Origin: Kitasatospora sp. NBC_01246
GTDB taxonomy: Bacteria > Actinomycetota > Actinomycetes > Streptomycetales > Streptomycetaceae
Direction of reading: 5' to 3'
Assembly (NCBI RefSeq): GCF_036226505.1
Contig: NZ_CP108484.1
Span: 5,828,001-5,892,000 of the forward strand
DNA length: 64,000 nucleotides
Positions 8,618 to 16,594 of this stretch are shown one piece after another. The notes under the pieces were generated by a model. That model ran no database searches. It was not told where the DNA came from and saw nothing but the letters and a program-made list of their open reading frames with translations. How positions within the stretch are numbered: the first letter of the stretch is position 1; each line of letters begins with the position of its first letter. Made by a program: the position numbers and the translations under genes.

Positions 8618-9330
8618 ACTCCCGCGCGAGCGGCTCCGACGACGGCTGCGGTACCGGTGAAGGTCTTGAGGACGTTTCCGGTGAGGGCTCCGACGACGTG
8701 TCCGCCGAGGGCCCCGACGGTGTGACCGCCGAAGGTCCCGATGGTGTGACCGACCGGGGCCCGATGACCACCGGCGCGGGGGAGTTCCGGCTCCGCCCGG
8801 TCCGGCTGCCCGCCGACCTGGAGCTGCTCGCCGGGTGGATGAACGACCCCGAGACCGCCGCCTTCTGGGAGCTCGCCGGGCCGCCCGCCGTCACCGAACG
8901 GCACCTGCGGGCCCAGCTCGACGGCGCCGGCCGCAGCCTGCCCCGCCTGGGGCTGCTCGACGGCGCCCCGATGAGCTACTGGGAGATCTACCGCGCCGAC
9001 CTCGACCCGCTCGCCGCGCACTACCCGGCCCGGCCCCACGACACCGGCGTCCACCTGCTGCTCGGCCCCGCCGACTGCCGGGGGCGGGGCCTGGGCGCGA
9101 TCCTGCTCGCCGCGCTGGCCGACCGCATCCTGCGGGCGCGGCCGCGCTGCCGGCGGGTGGTCGCCGAGCCCGACGTCCGGAACCTGCGCTCGATCCGTGC
9201 CTTCGAGCGGGCCGGCTTCACCCGGGCCGCCGAACTCGACCTGCCCGACAAGCGCGCGGCGCTGATGGTCCGCGACCGCGGTCCGGACCGGCCGGGCCGG
9301 GTGCCGCCGGACCGAGCCCCCGCCGCCTGA
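8614..9330 (+). CDS. siderophore GNAT acetyltransferase, IucB-like
   Basis: Predicted to acetylate (or otherwise acylate) N6-hydroxylysine before citrate coupling, as IucB does for aerobactin. GTG at 8614 overlaps the previous stop (GTGA), indicating translational coupling; ATG at 8764 is an alternative that removes about 50 low-complexity residues. The conserved domain begins at FRLRPVRLPADLE and contains SYWEIYRADLDPL, HLLLGP, the acetyl-CoA loop CRGRGLG and the AEPDVRNLRSIRAFERAGF block typical of the IucB/RhbD/MbtK group. Between the two candidate starts lie four 24-bp tandem repeats encoding an acidic octapeptide. Short gap (61 bp) to the hydroxylase gene. The acyl donor cannot be read from sequence. 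Confidence 0.87.
   Translation: MNSRASGSDDGCGTGEGLEDVSGEGSDDVSAEGPDGVTAEGPDGVTDRGPMTTGAGEFRLRPVRLPADLELLAGWMNDPETAAFWELAGPPAVTERHLRAQLDGAGRSLPRLGLLDGAPMSYWEIYRADLDPLAAHYPARPHDTGVHLLLGPADCRGRGLGAILLAALADRILRARPRCRRVVAEPDVRNLRSIRAFERAGFTRAAELDLPDKRAALMVRDRGPDRPGRVPPDRAPAA
8668..8763 (+). repeat. four 24-bp tandem repeats at the acetyltransferase N-terminus
   Basis: Four consecutive 24-bp units encode EDVSGEGS, DDVSAEGP, DGVTAEGP and DGVTDRGP, with half a unit (GEGL) before them. The last unit abuts the alternative ATG at 8764. The repeat keeps frame and is acidic, so it is either a translated disordered N-terminus or an expanded leader. Confidence 0.85.
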
Positions 9331-9391
9331 CCGCGCCCCCTCCGCCGCCCGCCCGCCCGCGACCGACCCCGCCGAGGACACCTCCGACTCC

Positions 9392-10837
9392 ATGGACACC
9401 CCAGCAGCCCCACCCGCGCCGTACGACCTGCTCGGCGTCGGCATCGGCCCGTTCAACCTCTCGCTCGCCGCGCTGGCCGACCCCGCCCCCGGCCTGCGCA
9501 CGCTCTTCTGCGACCAGCGCCCGGAGTTCCGCTGGCACCCCGGGATGCTGGTCGACGGGGCCCGGATGCAGGTCCCCTTCCTCGCCGACCTGGTCTCCCT
9601 GGTCGACCCGACCAACCGCTGGTCCTTCCTCAACTACCTGCGCGAGCAGGACCGGCTCTTCCCGTTCTACTTCGCCGAGCGCTTCCAGCTGCCCCGCCGG
9701 GAGTACGACCACTACTGCCGCTGGGCGGCCGAACGGCTCGGCAACTGCCGCTTCGGCACCGAGGTCACCGCGCTGCACCGGGACGGCGCGCTGTACCGGG
9801 CCGAACTCCGCGACACCGCCACCGGCCGGCGCACCGAGGTGCACGCCCGCAACCTCGCGCTCGGCGTCGGCACCCGGCCGGTCCTGCCCGAGGCCTTCAC
9901 CGCCCTCGACGGCCACCCCCGGGCCTTCCACTCCGCCGACTACCTGGACCGCCGGGAGACCCTGGACGACGCGCGCGACATCACCGTGGTCGGCAGCGGG
10001 CAGTCCGGCGCGGAGGTCTTCCTCGACCTGCTGCGCCGGGTGGGGGAGGGCGTCCGGCTGCGCTGGCTCACCCGCACCCGGGCGCTGGCGCCGATGGAGT
10101 ACTCCAAGCTCGGGCTGGAGCACTTCACGCCCGACTACACCCGCTACTTCCACGGCCTGCCCGGGACCGTCCGGGACACCCTGGTCGAGGCGCAGTGGCA
10201 ACTGCACAAGGCCGCCAGCGCCGAGACCCTCGCCGAGATCCACGACCACCTGTACGAGCGGACCATCGGCCGGCCGATCGACGACGCCCCGGTCGAGATC
10301 ACCCCCGGCACGGCCGTCACGGACGCCCGGCCCGGTCCCTGCGGTGGTCTCGAACTCCGCTGCCGGCACGGTGACTCGGGTGTCGAGCACGTGCTGCGCA
10401 CCGACGCCGTGGTGCTCGCCACGGGGTACCGCGCCGCCCGCCCGGCCGCCCTGGAGCCGCTCGCCCACCTGATCGACTGGGACGCGGCCGGGCGCTACCG
10501 GGTCGACCTCGACCACCGGGTCGCGACCCTGCCCGACCTCGTCGGCGGACTGTACGTACAGAACGCCGAGTTGCACACTCATGGCGTCGGCACTCCCGAT
10601 CTCGGGCTCGGCGCCCACCGGGCCGCCGTGATCCTCAACGCCGTCGCCGGCCGGACGGTCCACCGGCTGCCCGAACGCACCGCCTGGACCGGCTTCGCAC
10701 CACCCGTCACCCCCGCCACCCCCGGTGGCTCCACCGGCCCTGCCGCCCCCGCCATGGGCGACGTCCCCGCCACCGCGGACGTCCCCGCCGTTCCGCGACC
10801 CCAGGAGTGGACCCGTGCCGCAACCGCCGGCCGCTGA
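9392..10837 (+). CDS. L-lysine N6-monooxygenase (IucD-like)
   Basis: FAD- and NADPH-dependent N-hydroxylase for the terminal amine of lysine, the first step of hydroxamate siderophore assembly. ATG at 9392 follows a GAGGAC element with rather long spacing. The 481-residue protein shows the FAD-binding GVGIGPFNL at about 15-23, family residues CDQRPEFRWHPGM and MQVPFLADLVSLVDPT, the NADPH motif VVGSGQSGAE (about 199-208) and LATGYR near 342. Residues cannot fully separate lysine from ornithine or diamine use, but the IucA/IucB/IucC context without a lysine decarboxylase (desA) argues for free lysine. Its 3' end overlaps the next gene by 23 bp. Confidence 0.9.
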   Translation: MDTPAAPPAPYDLLGVGIGPFNLSLAALADPAPGLRTLFCDQRPEFRWHPGMLVDGARMQVPFLADLVSLVDPTNRWSFLNYLREQDRLFPFYFAERFQLPRREYDHYCRWAAERLGNCRFGTEVTALHRDGALYRAELRDTATGRRTEVHARNLALGVGTRPVLPEAFTALDGHPRAFHSADYLDRRETLDDARDITVVGSGQSGAEVFLDLLRRVGEGVRLRWLTRTRALAPMEYSKLGLEHFTPDYTRYFHGLPGTVRDTLVEAQWQLHKAASAETLAEIHDHLYERTIGRPIDDAPVEITPGTAVTDARPGPCGGLELRCRHGDSGVEHVLRTDAVVLATGYRAARPAALEPLAHLIDWDAAGRYRVDLDHRVATLPDLVGGLYVQNAELHTHGVGTPDLGLGAHRAAVILNAVAGRTVHRLPERTAWTGFAPPVTPATPGGSTGPAAPAMGDVPATADVPAVPRPQEWTRAATAGR

Positions 10838-12638
10838 AACCCCGCTGTACCTGCCCCCGCAGCTCACCGCCGGGCACTGGGCGCGGGCCGGCCGCACGCT
10901 GCTGGCCAAGATGCTCGGCGAGTTCGCCTACGAGGAGCTGATCACCCCCGTCCCCGACGGCCCCGACGGCTACCTGCTCCGGCTGCCCGAGGCCGAGTAC
11001 CGCTTCACCGCCGGCCGCGGCGCGTACGGCGGCTGGCAGGTCGTCCCGGACTCGGTGCGCTGCTCCCGGCCGGACGGCCTGGACCCGCTGCGCTTCCTCC
11101 CCTACGCCCGGCACACCCTCGGGCTGCGCGGCGACACCACCGGCCACCTGATCCGCGAACTCACCGCGACCCTGATCGCCGACGCCCACCAGCTCGCCAC
11201 CGCGCTCACCGCCGCCGAGCTCGCCGACCTCGGCCACCCCGAGCTGGAGGGCCGGCAGGGCGGGCACCCCTGGATCGTCCCCAACAAGGGCCGGCTCGGC
11301 TTCTCCGCCACCGACGCCGCCCGCTGGGCCCCGGAGGCGCGCACCCCGCGACCACTGCCCTGGATCGCCGTGCACCGCCGGCTGGCGCAGTACCGCGGCG
11401 TTCCCGGCGTCGCCGAGCCCGAGCAGCTGTACGCGCGCGAGCTCGACGACCCCGCCGCCCTGCGCGCCGTCCTCGGCCCGGACGCCGACGACTACCTGCT
11501 GCTGCCGGTGCACCCCTGGCAGTGGGACGAGACCGTCGTCCCGCTGTTCGCCCCGTGGATCGCGAGCGGTGAGATCGTCCCGCTGCCCACCGACGGCGAC
11601 CTGCGGCTGCCCCAGCAGTCCATCCGCTCCTTCTTCAACCGGAGCCGGCCCGACCGCTGCACCGTCAAGCTGCCGCTCGCCATCCTCAACACCCTGGTCT
11701 GGCGCGGCCTGCCCACCGAGCGCACGCTGGCCGCGCCCGCCGTGACCGCCTGGATCCACGGGATCCGGCAGGCCGACCCGTTCCTGCGCGACGAGTGCCG
11801 GATCGTGCTGCTCGGCGAGATCGCCTCCGTCACCGTCGACCACCCGCTCTACCGGGAGCTGCCGGAGGCGCCCTACCAGTACAAGGAACTGCTGGGCGCG
11901 ATCTGGCGCGAGCCGCTCGGCCCCTGCCTGGACGGCGGCGAGCGCGCCCGCACCCTGGCGGCGCTGCTGCAGACCGGCTCCGACGGGCGGGCGCTGGCCG
12001 CCGAGCTGATCGCCCGCTCCGGCCTCACCCCCGCCGCGTGGACCGCCCGGCTGTTCGCGGCGATGCTCCCGCCGCTGCTGCACTTCCTCTACCGGTACGG
12101 CCTGGTCTTCTCCCCGCACGGGGAGAACGCCATCGTGGTCTTCGACGAGCGGGACGCCCCGGCCCGGCTCGCGGTCAAGGACTTCGTCGACGACGTCAAC
12201 CTGAGCGACCAGGACCTGCCCGAGCTGCGCGAGCTGCCCGCCGAGGTGGCCGAGGTACTGCTGCGCGAGGACCCGCAGGGCCTCTGCCAGTTCCTCCACT
12301 CCGGCCTGTTCATCGGCGTCTACCGCTACCTCGCCCCGCTGCTGGAGGCGCAGACCGGACTGCCCGAGGCCGAGTTCTGGGCCCTGCTGCGGGCCGAGAT
12401 CCTGCGCTACCAGGAGCGCTTCCCCGAGCTGCGCGAGCGGTTCGAGCTCTTCGACCTGTTCCGCCCGCGGATCGACCGGCTCTGCCTCAACCGGAACCGG
12501 CTGCTGCTGGACGGTTACGGGGACCGCCCGCACCGCCCGCACGCGGCCAGGCACGGCACCGTGCCCAATGCGCTGGCCGCCGCGGGAGCCGCGGTGCCGC
12601 ACGGCCGGCGGGACCGGATTGTCACCCCCGCCCCGTAG
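10815..12638 (+). CDS. second IucA/IucC family siderophore synthetase (DesD/type C-like)
   Basis: Second ligase of the siderophore operon. GTG at 10815 has AGGAG seven nt upstream and overlaps the hydroxylase gene, so it is translationally coupled. The 607-residue product carries an N-terminal LLAKMLGEFAYEEL block, HPWQWDE, SPHGENAIVV, KDFVDDVNLSD and the C-terminal LNRNRLLLDGYG block. This pattern resembles DesD/AlcC-type (type C) enzymes that act on a citrate or succinate monoamide, complementing the type-A-like enzyme at 6782. Together they would make a bis-amide of citrate as in aerobactin. No siderophore exporter, receptor or permease is adjacent. Confidence 0.88.
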   Translation: MPQPPAAETPLYLPPQLTAGHWARAGRTLLAKMLGEFAYEELITPVPDGPDGYLLRLPEAEYRFTAGRGAYGGWQVVPDSVRCSRPDGLDPLRFLPYARHTLGLRGDTTGHLIRELTATLIADAHQLATALTAAELADLGHPELEGRQGGHPWIVPNKGRLGFSATDAARWAPEARTPRPLPWIAVHRRLAQYRGVPGVAEPEQLYARELDDPAALRAVLGPDADDYLLLPVHPWQWDETVVPLFAPWIASGEIVPLPTDGDLRLPQQSIRSFFNRSRPDRCTVKLPLAILNTLVWRGLPTERTLAAPAVTAWIHGIRQADPFLRDECRIVLLGEIASVTVDHPLYRELPEAPYQYKELLGAIWREPLGPCLDGGERARTLAALLQTGSDGRALAAELIARSGLTPAAWTARLFAAMLPPLLHFLYRYGLVFSPHGENAIVVFDERDAPARLAVKDFVDDVNLSDQDLPELRELPAEVAEVLLREDPQGLCQFLHSGLFIGVYRYLAPLLEAQTGLPEAEFWALLRAEILRYQERFPELRERFELFDLFRPRIDRLCLNRNRLLLDGYGDRPHRPHAARHGTVPNALAAAGAAVPHGRRDRIVTPAP

Positions 12639-12650
12639 GCTGGGTGGGTC

Positions 12651-14771
12651 ATGACGAACGACTCCGAATCCCAGCTCCCCGCCGACGACGAGGCCGACGG
12701 GTCGGCCGCCGCCGGCGCGGTCGAGGCCGTCCCGCGGGCCCAGCTCCCCGAGCTGCTGCACGCCGCCGTGGCCGCCGTCGGCGGCGTCGAGCGCCCCGGC
12801 CAGGTCAGGATGGCCGAGGCCGTCGCCGACGCCGTCGACAACGGCGAGCACCTGCTGGTGCAGGCCGGCACCGGCACCGGCAAGTCCCTCGCCTACCTGG
12901 TGCCGGCCCTCGCCCACGGGGACCGCGTGGTGGTCGCCACGGCCACCCTGGCGCTCCAACGCCAGCTGGTCGAGCGGGACTTGCCGCGGACGGTGGAGGC
13001 GCTGCACCCGGTGCTGCGCCGCCGTCCGCTGTTCGCGATGCTCAAGGGCCGCTCCAACTACCTCTGCCTGCACCGGGCCAACGAGGGCACCCCGAGCGAG
13101 GAGGGCGAGGGCCTCTTCGATCCGGTGGACGCCCTCGGCGGCCCCACCGGCAAGCTCGGCCAGGACGTCCTGCGGCTGCGCGAGTGGGCGGACGAGACGG
13201 ATACCGGCGACCGGGACGACATGAGCCCCGGCGTCTCCGACAAGGCGTGGGCCCAGCTCTCGGTCACCTCCAAGGAGTGCCTGGGCGCCACCCGCTGCGC
13301 GTACGGGCAGGAGTGCTTCGCCGAGAAGGCGCGGGAGCGCGCCAAGCTGGCGGACGTCGTGGTCACCAACCACGCGATGCTGGCGATCGACGCCATCGAG
13401 GGCGCGCCGGTGCTGCCGGAGCACGAGCTGCTGATCGTCGACGAGGCGCACGAGCTGGTCAACCGGGTCACCGGCGCGGCCACCGCCGAGCTGACCGTCG
13501 GCGCGGTCAACCGGGCGGTCAAGCGCGCGGCCAGGCTGGCGAACGAGAAGGCGGTGGACGCCCTCCAGGGGGCCGCGGAGAACTACCACGGCCTGATGGA
13601 GACCGCCCAGCCCGGCCGGGTCGAGGAACTGCCCGAGTACCTGGCGTACGCGGTCACCGCGATCCGGGACGCCAGCCGGCAGGTGATCACCTCGCTCGGC
13701 GAGACGCGGGACAAGGCGCTCACCGACGAGGACGCGGTGCGCAAGCAGGCGATGGCCTCCGCCGAGGCGCTGCACGAGACGGCCGAGCGGCTGCTGGCCG
13801 ACTCCGAGTACGACGTGGTCTGGATCGAGCGCAGCGACCGGTACGGCCTGGGCACCGCCTCGCTGCGGGTCGCCCCGCTGAGCGTCTCCGGGCTGCTGCG
13901 GGAGGGCCTCTACAAGGAGCGCTCGGTGGTGCTCACCTCCGCCACGCTGAAGCTCGGCGGAGACTTCACCGGCGTCGCCGCCTCGGTCGGCCTGCCCTCG
14001 GAGGCCCGGCTGCCGGACCAGCGCACCGAGGGCGACGCTCCCGAGGCCGCCTCCGGCGAGGACGCGGTGCCGCACTGGCGCGGCATCGACGTCGGCTCGC
14101 CGTTCAAGTACCCCAAGCAGGGCATCCTCTACGTCGCCCGGCACCTGGCCGACCCGGGGCGGGACCCGGAGCGCCCCGACATGCTGGACGAACTCGCCGA
14201 GCTGATCGGCGCGGCCGGCGGGCGGACGCTCGGCCTGTTCTCCTCGATGCGCGGCGCCCAGGCCGCCGCCGAGGCGATGCGCGAGCGGCTGGACAACCGG
14301 ATCCTGCTCCAGGGCGAGGACACCCTGGGTGAGCTGATCCGCGAGTTCGCCTCGGACGCGACCACCTGCCTGTTCGGCACGCTCTCGCTCTGGCAGGGCG
14401 TGGACGTGCCCGGCTCGGCCTGCCAGCTGGTGGTGATGGACCGGATCCCGTTCCCGCGCCCGGACGACCCGCTGATGAGCGCCCGCCAGCGGGACGTCGA
14501 ACAGCGCGGCGGGAACGGCTTCATGGCCGTCGCGGCCACCCATGCCGCGCTGCTGATGGCGCAGGGCGCGGGCCGGCTGGTCCGCGCGGCGGACGACCGC
14601 GGTGTGGTGGCGGTGCTGGACCCGCGGGTGGAGACCAAGCGGTACGGGAGCTTCTTCCGCTCCTCGATGCCGGAGTTCTGGTACACCACCGATCGCAACC
14701 AGGTGCGCCGCTCACTGGCGGCGATCGACGCCTCCGCGGCGCCGGTGCGGCCGGTGGTCAAGCGGGGCTGA
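12651..14771 (+). CDS. dinG: DinG/XPD-like ATP-dependent DNA helicase
   Basis: Superfamily 2 helicase of the DinG/XPD class, expected to unwind 5'-3' and to act on R-loops or damaged forks. The 706-residue protein has Walker A AGTGTGKS (72-79), DEAH (264-267), and four cysteines C139, C210, C216 and C222 spaced as an XPD-type 4Fe-4S cluster ligand set. C-terminal motifs include LFSSMRGAQAAAEAM and LWQGVDVPG. It begins 12 bp after the siderophore operon; the bases TAGGCT at 12636-12641 form a -10-like element so close to the ATG that a near-leaderless transcript is possible. Neighbouring lexA on the opposite strand fits a DNA-repair role, but no LexA box is seen before this gene. Confidence 0.93.
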   Translation: MTNDSESQLPADDEADGSAAAGAVEAVPRAQLPELLHAAVAAVGGVERPGQVRMAEAVADAVDNGEHLLVQAGTGTGKSLAYLVPALAHGDRVVVATATLALQRQLVERDLPRTVEALHPVLRRRPLFAMLKGRSNYLCLHRANEGTPSEEGEGLFDPVDALGGPTGKLGQDVLRLREWADETDTGDRDDMSPGVSDKAWAQLSVTSKECLGATRCAYGQECFAEKARERAKLADVVVTNHAMLAIDAIEGAPVLPEHELLIVDEAHELVNRVTGAATAELTVGAVNRAVKRAARLANEKAVDALQGAAENYHGLMETAQPGRVEELPEYLAYAVTAIRDASRQVITSLGETRDKALTDEDAVRKQAMASAEALHETAERLLADSEYDVVWIERSDRYGLGTASLRVAPLSVSGLLREGLYKERSVVLTSATLKLGGDFTGVAASVGLPSEARLPDQRTEGDAPEAASGEDAVPHWRGIDVGSPFKYPKQGILYVARHLADPGRDPERPDMLDELAELIGAAGGRTLGLFSSMRGAQAAAEAMRERLDNRILLQGEDTLGELIREFASDATTCLFGTLSLWQGVDVPGSACQLVVMDRIPFPRPDDPLMSARQRDVEQRGGNGFMAVAATHAALLMAQGAGRLVRAADDRGVVAVLDPRVETKRYGSFFRSSMPEFWYTTDRNQVRRSLAAIDASAAPVRPVVKRG

Positions 14772-14815
14772 GGCGTCGGTCGCCCCGAGAGGCGGCCGCC
14801 GCCCGGGCACACCGG

Positions 14816-14847
14816 AGGGGCTCCCCGCACCGTGCGGTGGAGCCCCT
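14816..14847. terminator. bidirectional terminator between dinG and lexA
   Basis: Hairpin: AGGGGCTCC and CCGCAC pair with GTGCGG and GGAGCCCCT around a single-base loop, with one unpaired base. Lies between convergent genes. Confidence 0.75.
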
Positions 14848-14873
14848 TCCCGGTGGGCGCCGTACCGGGCGGC

Positions 14874-15752
14874 TCAGAGGCGGCGCAGCACGGCGACGAC
14901 CTTGCCCAGGATGGTCGCGTTGTCACCGTTGATCGGCTCGTACGCCGGGTTGTGCGGCATCAGCCAGATCCGGCCGTCCTCGCGCTTGAGGCGCTTCACG
15001 GTCGCCTCGCCGTCGATCATCGCGGCCACGATGTCGCCGTTCTCGGCGACCGGCTGGCGACGGACGGTCACCCAGTCGCCGTCGCAGATGGCGGCCTCGA
15101 TCATCGAGTCGCCGCGTACGGTCAGCGCGAACAGCTCGCCCTCGCCGACCAGCTGGCGCGGCAGCGGGAAGACGTCCTCGACGGTCTGCTCGGCCAGGAT
15201 CGGGCCGCCGGCGGCGATCCGCCCGACCAGTGGCACGTACGAGGTGGACGGACGCCCGGCCGTCTCGGCGGTGTTGGGGCGGGCCACCTCGACGCCGCGG
15301 ACCTCGTAGGCGCGCGGGCGGTGCGGATCCCGGCGCAGGAAGCCCTTGCGCTCCAGGGCCATCAGCTGGTGGGCGACCGAGGAGGTGCTGGACAGGCCGA
15401 CGGCCTGGCCGATCTCCCGCATGGACGGCGGGTAGCCGCGGCGCTGGACCGAGTCCCGGATGACCTCGATCACCCGCCGCTGGCGCTCGGTGAGCCCGGC
15501 CTCGTCCGTCCGGATGCCGGGGGGGCGGCCGGGCAGCGAGCGCGCGGGGACCGGGTGGCTGTCGTCCAGCACGGCGGCGTGCTCGATCGGCTGGTCGGGA
15601 ACGCGGCCCGGATGGGAAATGGCCTGGCCGGAGAGGCGGTGCTCTTCGCTACGGTCCATGCTGTCCACACTCTGCTGATTCGTGGTGCGCTGCCCCACCT
15701 TGAGCTGGGAGTGTTCCTGCACCGGGATGGTGTTGCTTTCGATCGTGTTCAC
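14874..15752 (-). CDS. lexA: LexA SOS repressor
   Basis: Represses SOS genes and self-cleaves when RecA is activated. GTG at 15752 is preceded by AGAGGGG. The 292-residue product has an N-terminal extension of about 70 residues typical of streptomycete LexA, the winged HTH (about 98-140, with PPSMREIGQAVGL), an Ala181-Gly182 cleavage site within IAAGGP, and the Ser216 (RGDSM) and Lys253 (GEATVKR) catalytic dyad. Autoregulation is supported by a consensus box at 15823-15836. It is divergent from nrdR. Confidence 0.97.
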   Translation of the reverse strand: MNTIESNTIPVQEHSQLKVGQRTTNQQSVDSMDRSEEHRLSGQAISHPGRVPDQPIEHAAVLDDSHPVPARSLPGRPPGIRTDEAGLTERQRRVIEVIRDSVQRRGYPPSMREIGQAVGLSSTSSVAHQLMALERKGFLRRDPHRPRAYEVRGVEVARPNTAETAGRPSTSYVPLVGRIAAGGPILAEQTVEDVFPLPRQLVGEGELFALTVRGDSMIEAAICDGDWVTVRRQPVAENGDIVAAMIDGEATVKRLKREDGRIWLMPHNPAYEPINGDNATILGKVVAVLRRL

Positions 15753-15822
15753 GGCGGCCCCTCTCGACGGCTGTCCTCTCCCCTTTTCCAGCCCAACGGC
15801 ACCTCCTATCGAAAGGTTGCGC

Positions 15823-15836
15823 CAAACACACGTTCG
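15823..15836 (-). promoter_or_regulatory. LexA-binding SOS box
   Basis: On the minus strand CGAACGTGTGTTTG fits CGAACRNNYGTTYG at every position. It lies about 70 bp upstream of the lexA start, just downstream of a TAAT-type -10 candidate, as expected for an autorepressor. Confidence 0.88.
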
Positions 15837-15894
15837 AGTGAATTATTCGGGAGTTGGCTGACTCGATCAAGGCTTTGTTGTACATCGCTTAAAT

Positions 15895-15907
15895 GTTCGA
15901 CTCGAAC
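15895..15907. promoter_or_regulatory. palindrome GTTCGA-C-TCGAAC
   Basis: Perfect 6-bp arms around one base, in the lexA/nrdR divergent region. The half-sites are the reverse order of a LexA box, so it is probably not a second SOS box; the binding protein is unknown. Confidence 0.35.
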
Positions 15908-15964
15908 GCGACTCCGGCAGTCTAATCGGCGCCGACACGCCAGGGGTGTCGCTTCCCCCCTGGG

Positions 15965-15980
15965 CCCACATGTAGTGGTT
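15965..15980. promoter_or_regulatory. NrdR box 1
   Basis: CCCACATGTAGTGGTT resembles the 16-bp NrdR box (acaCwATATwTwGtgt type). It is paired with a second box 31 bp downstream, the usual three-helical-turn spacing, upstream of nrdR-nrdJ. Confidence 0.8.
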
Positions 15981-15995
15981 ACAGTCCTCTCCGGG

Positions 15996-16011
15996 CCCAG
16001 TACTAGTGGTC
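15996..16011. promoter_or_regulatory. NrdR box 2
   Basis: CCCAGTACTAGTGGTC, second member of the tandem NrdR operator. Occupancy would repress the nrdRJ operon when (d)ATP levels signal adequate dNTPs. Confidence 0.8.
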
Positions 16012-16096
16012 ACGTCGCATGATCCGCTTGGCGGTGCCGGGTCCTCATCGCATAGACTCGACCAGTCCGCACGTCCTGCCCGGGAGGGATCTTCAG

Positions 16097-16594
16097 GTGC
16101 ACTGCCCCTTCTGCCGGCACTCCGACAGCCGCGTCGTCGACAGCCGGACCACCGAAGACGGCAGCTCGATCCGCCGTCGCCGGCAGTGCCCGGACTGCGG
16201 CCGCCGTTTCACCACGGTGGAGACGGCCGCACTGATGGTCATCAAGCGCAGCGGCGTCACCGAGCCGTTCTCCCGGGAGAAGGTCATCTCCGGAGTCCGC
16301 AAGGCCTGTCAGGGCCGCCCGGTCACCGAGGACGCCCTCGCCCAGCTCGGCCAGAAGGTCGAGGAGTGCGTGCGGGCCACCGGCAAGTCCGAGCTGACCA
16401 CCCACGACGTGGGGCTGGCCATACTCGGACCGCTCAAGGAACTCGACGTGGTCGCCTTCCTGCGCTTCGCCAGCGTCTACCAGGCGTACGACGGACTGGA
16501 AGACTTCGAGGCCGCCATCGCGGAGCTCCGCGCCGAGCGGCCCGTCCCCGAGGCGGACGGCGCCTGCGTGCCCGTCGCCGCCGCCGCGCCCTAG
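16097..16594 (+). CDS. nrdR: transcriptional repressor NrdR
   Basis: Zn-finger/ATP-cone repressor of ribonucleotide reductase genes. Start GTG at 16097, preceded by GGGAGGG at 16082-16088; it encodes VHCPFC, the universal N-terminus of the family, so upstream in-frame starts are rejected. The 165-residue protein has zinc ligands C3, C6, C31 and C34 and an ATP-cone domain starting near LMVIKRSG (about 47-136). First gene of the nrdRJ unit, controlled by the paired boxes upstream. The last 15 residues are variable and Ala-rich. Confidence 0.96.
   Translation: MHCPFCRHSDSRVVDSRTTEDGSSIRRRRQCPDCGRRFTTVETAALMVIKRSGVTEPFSREKVISGVRKACQGRPVTEDALAQLGQKVEECVRATGKSELTTHDVGLAILGPLKELDVVAFLRFASVYQAYDGLEDFEAAIAELRAERPVPEADGACVPVAAAAP

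Noticed and set aside
10707..14543. Very long open frame on the minus strand across the siderophore synthetase and dinG genes
   Set aside because: It mirrors strongly supported plus-strand genes, has shadow-type composition (Gly/Arg/Gln/Val rich) and no recognisable domain or ribosome site.
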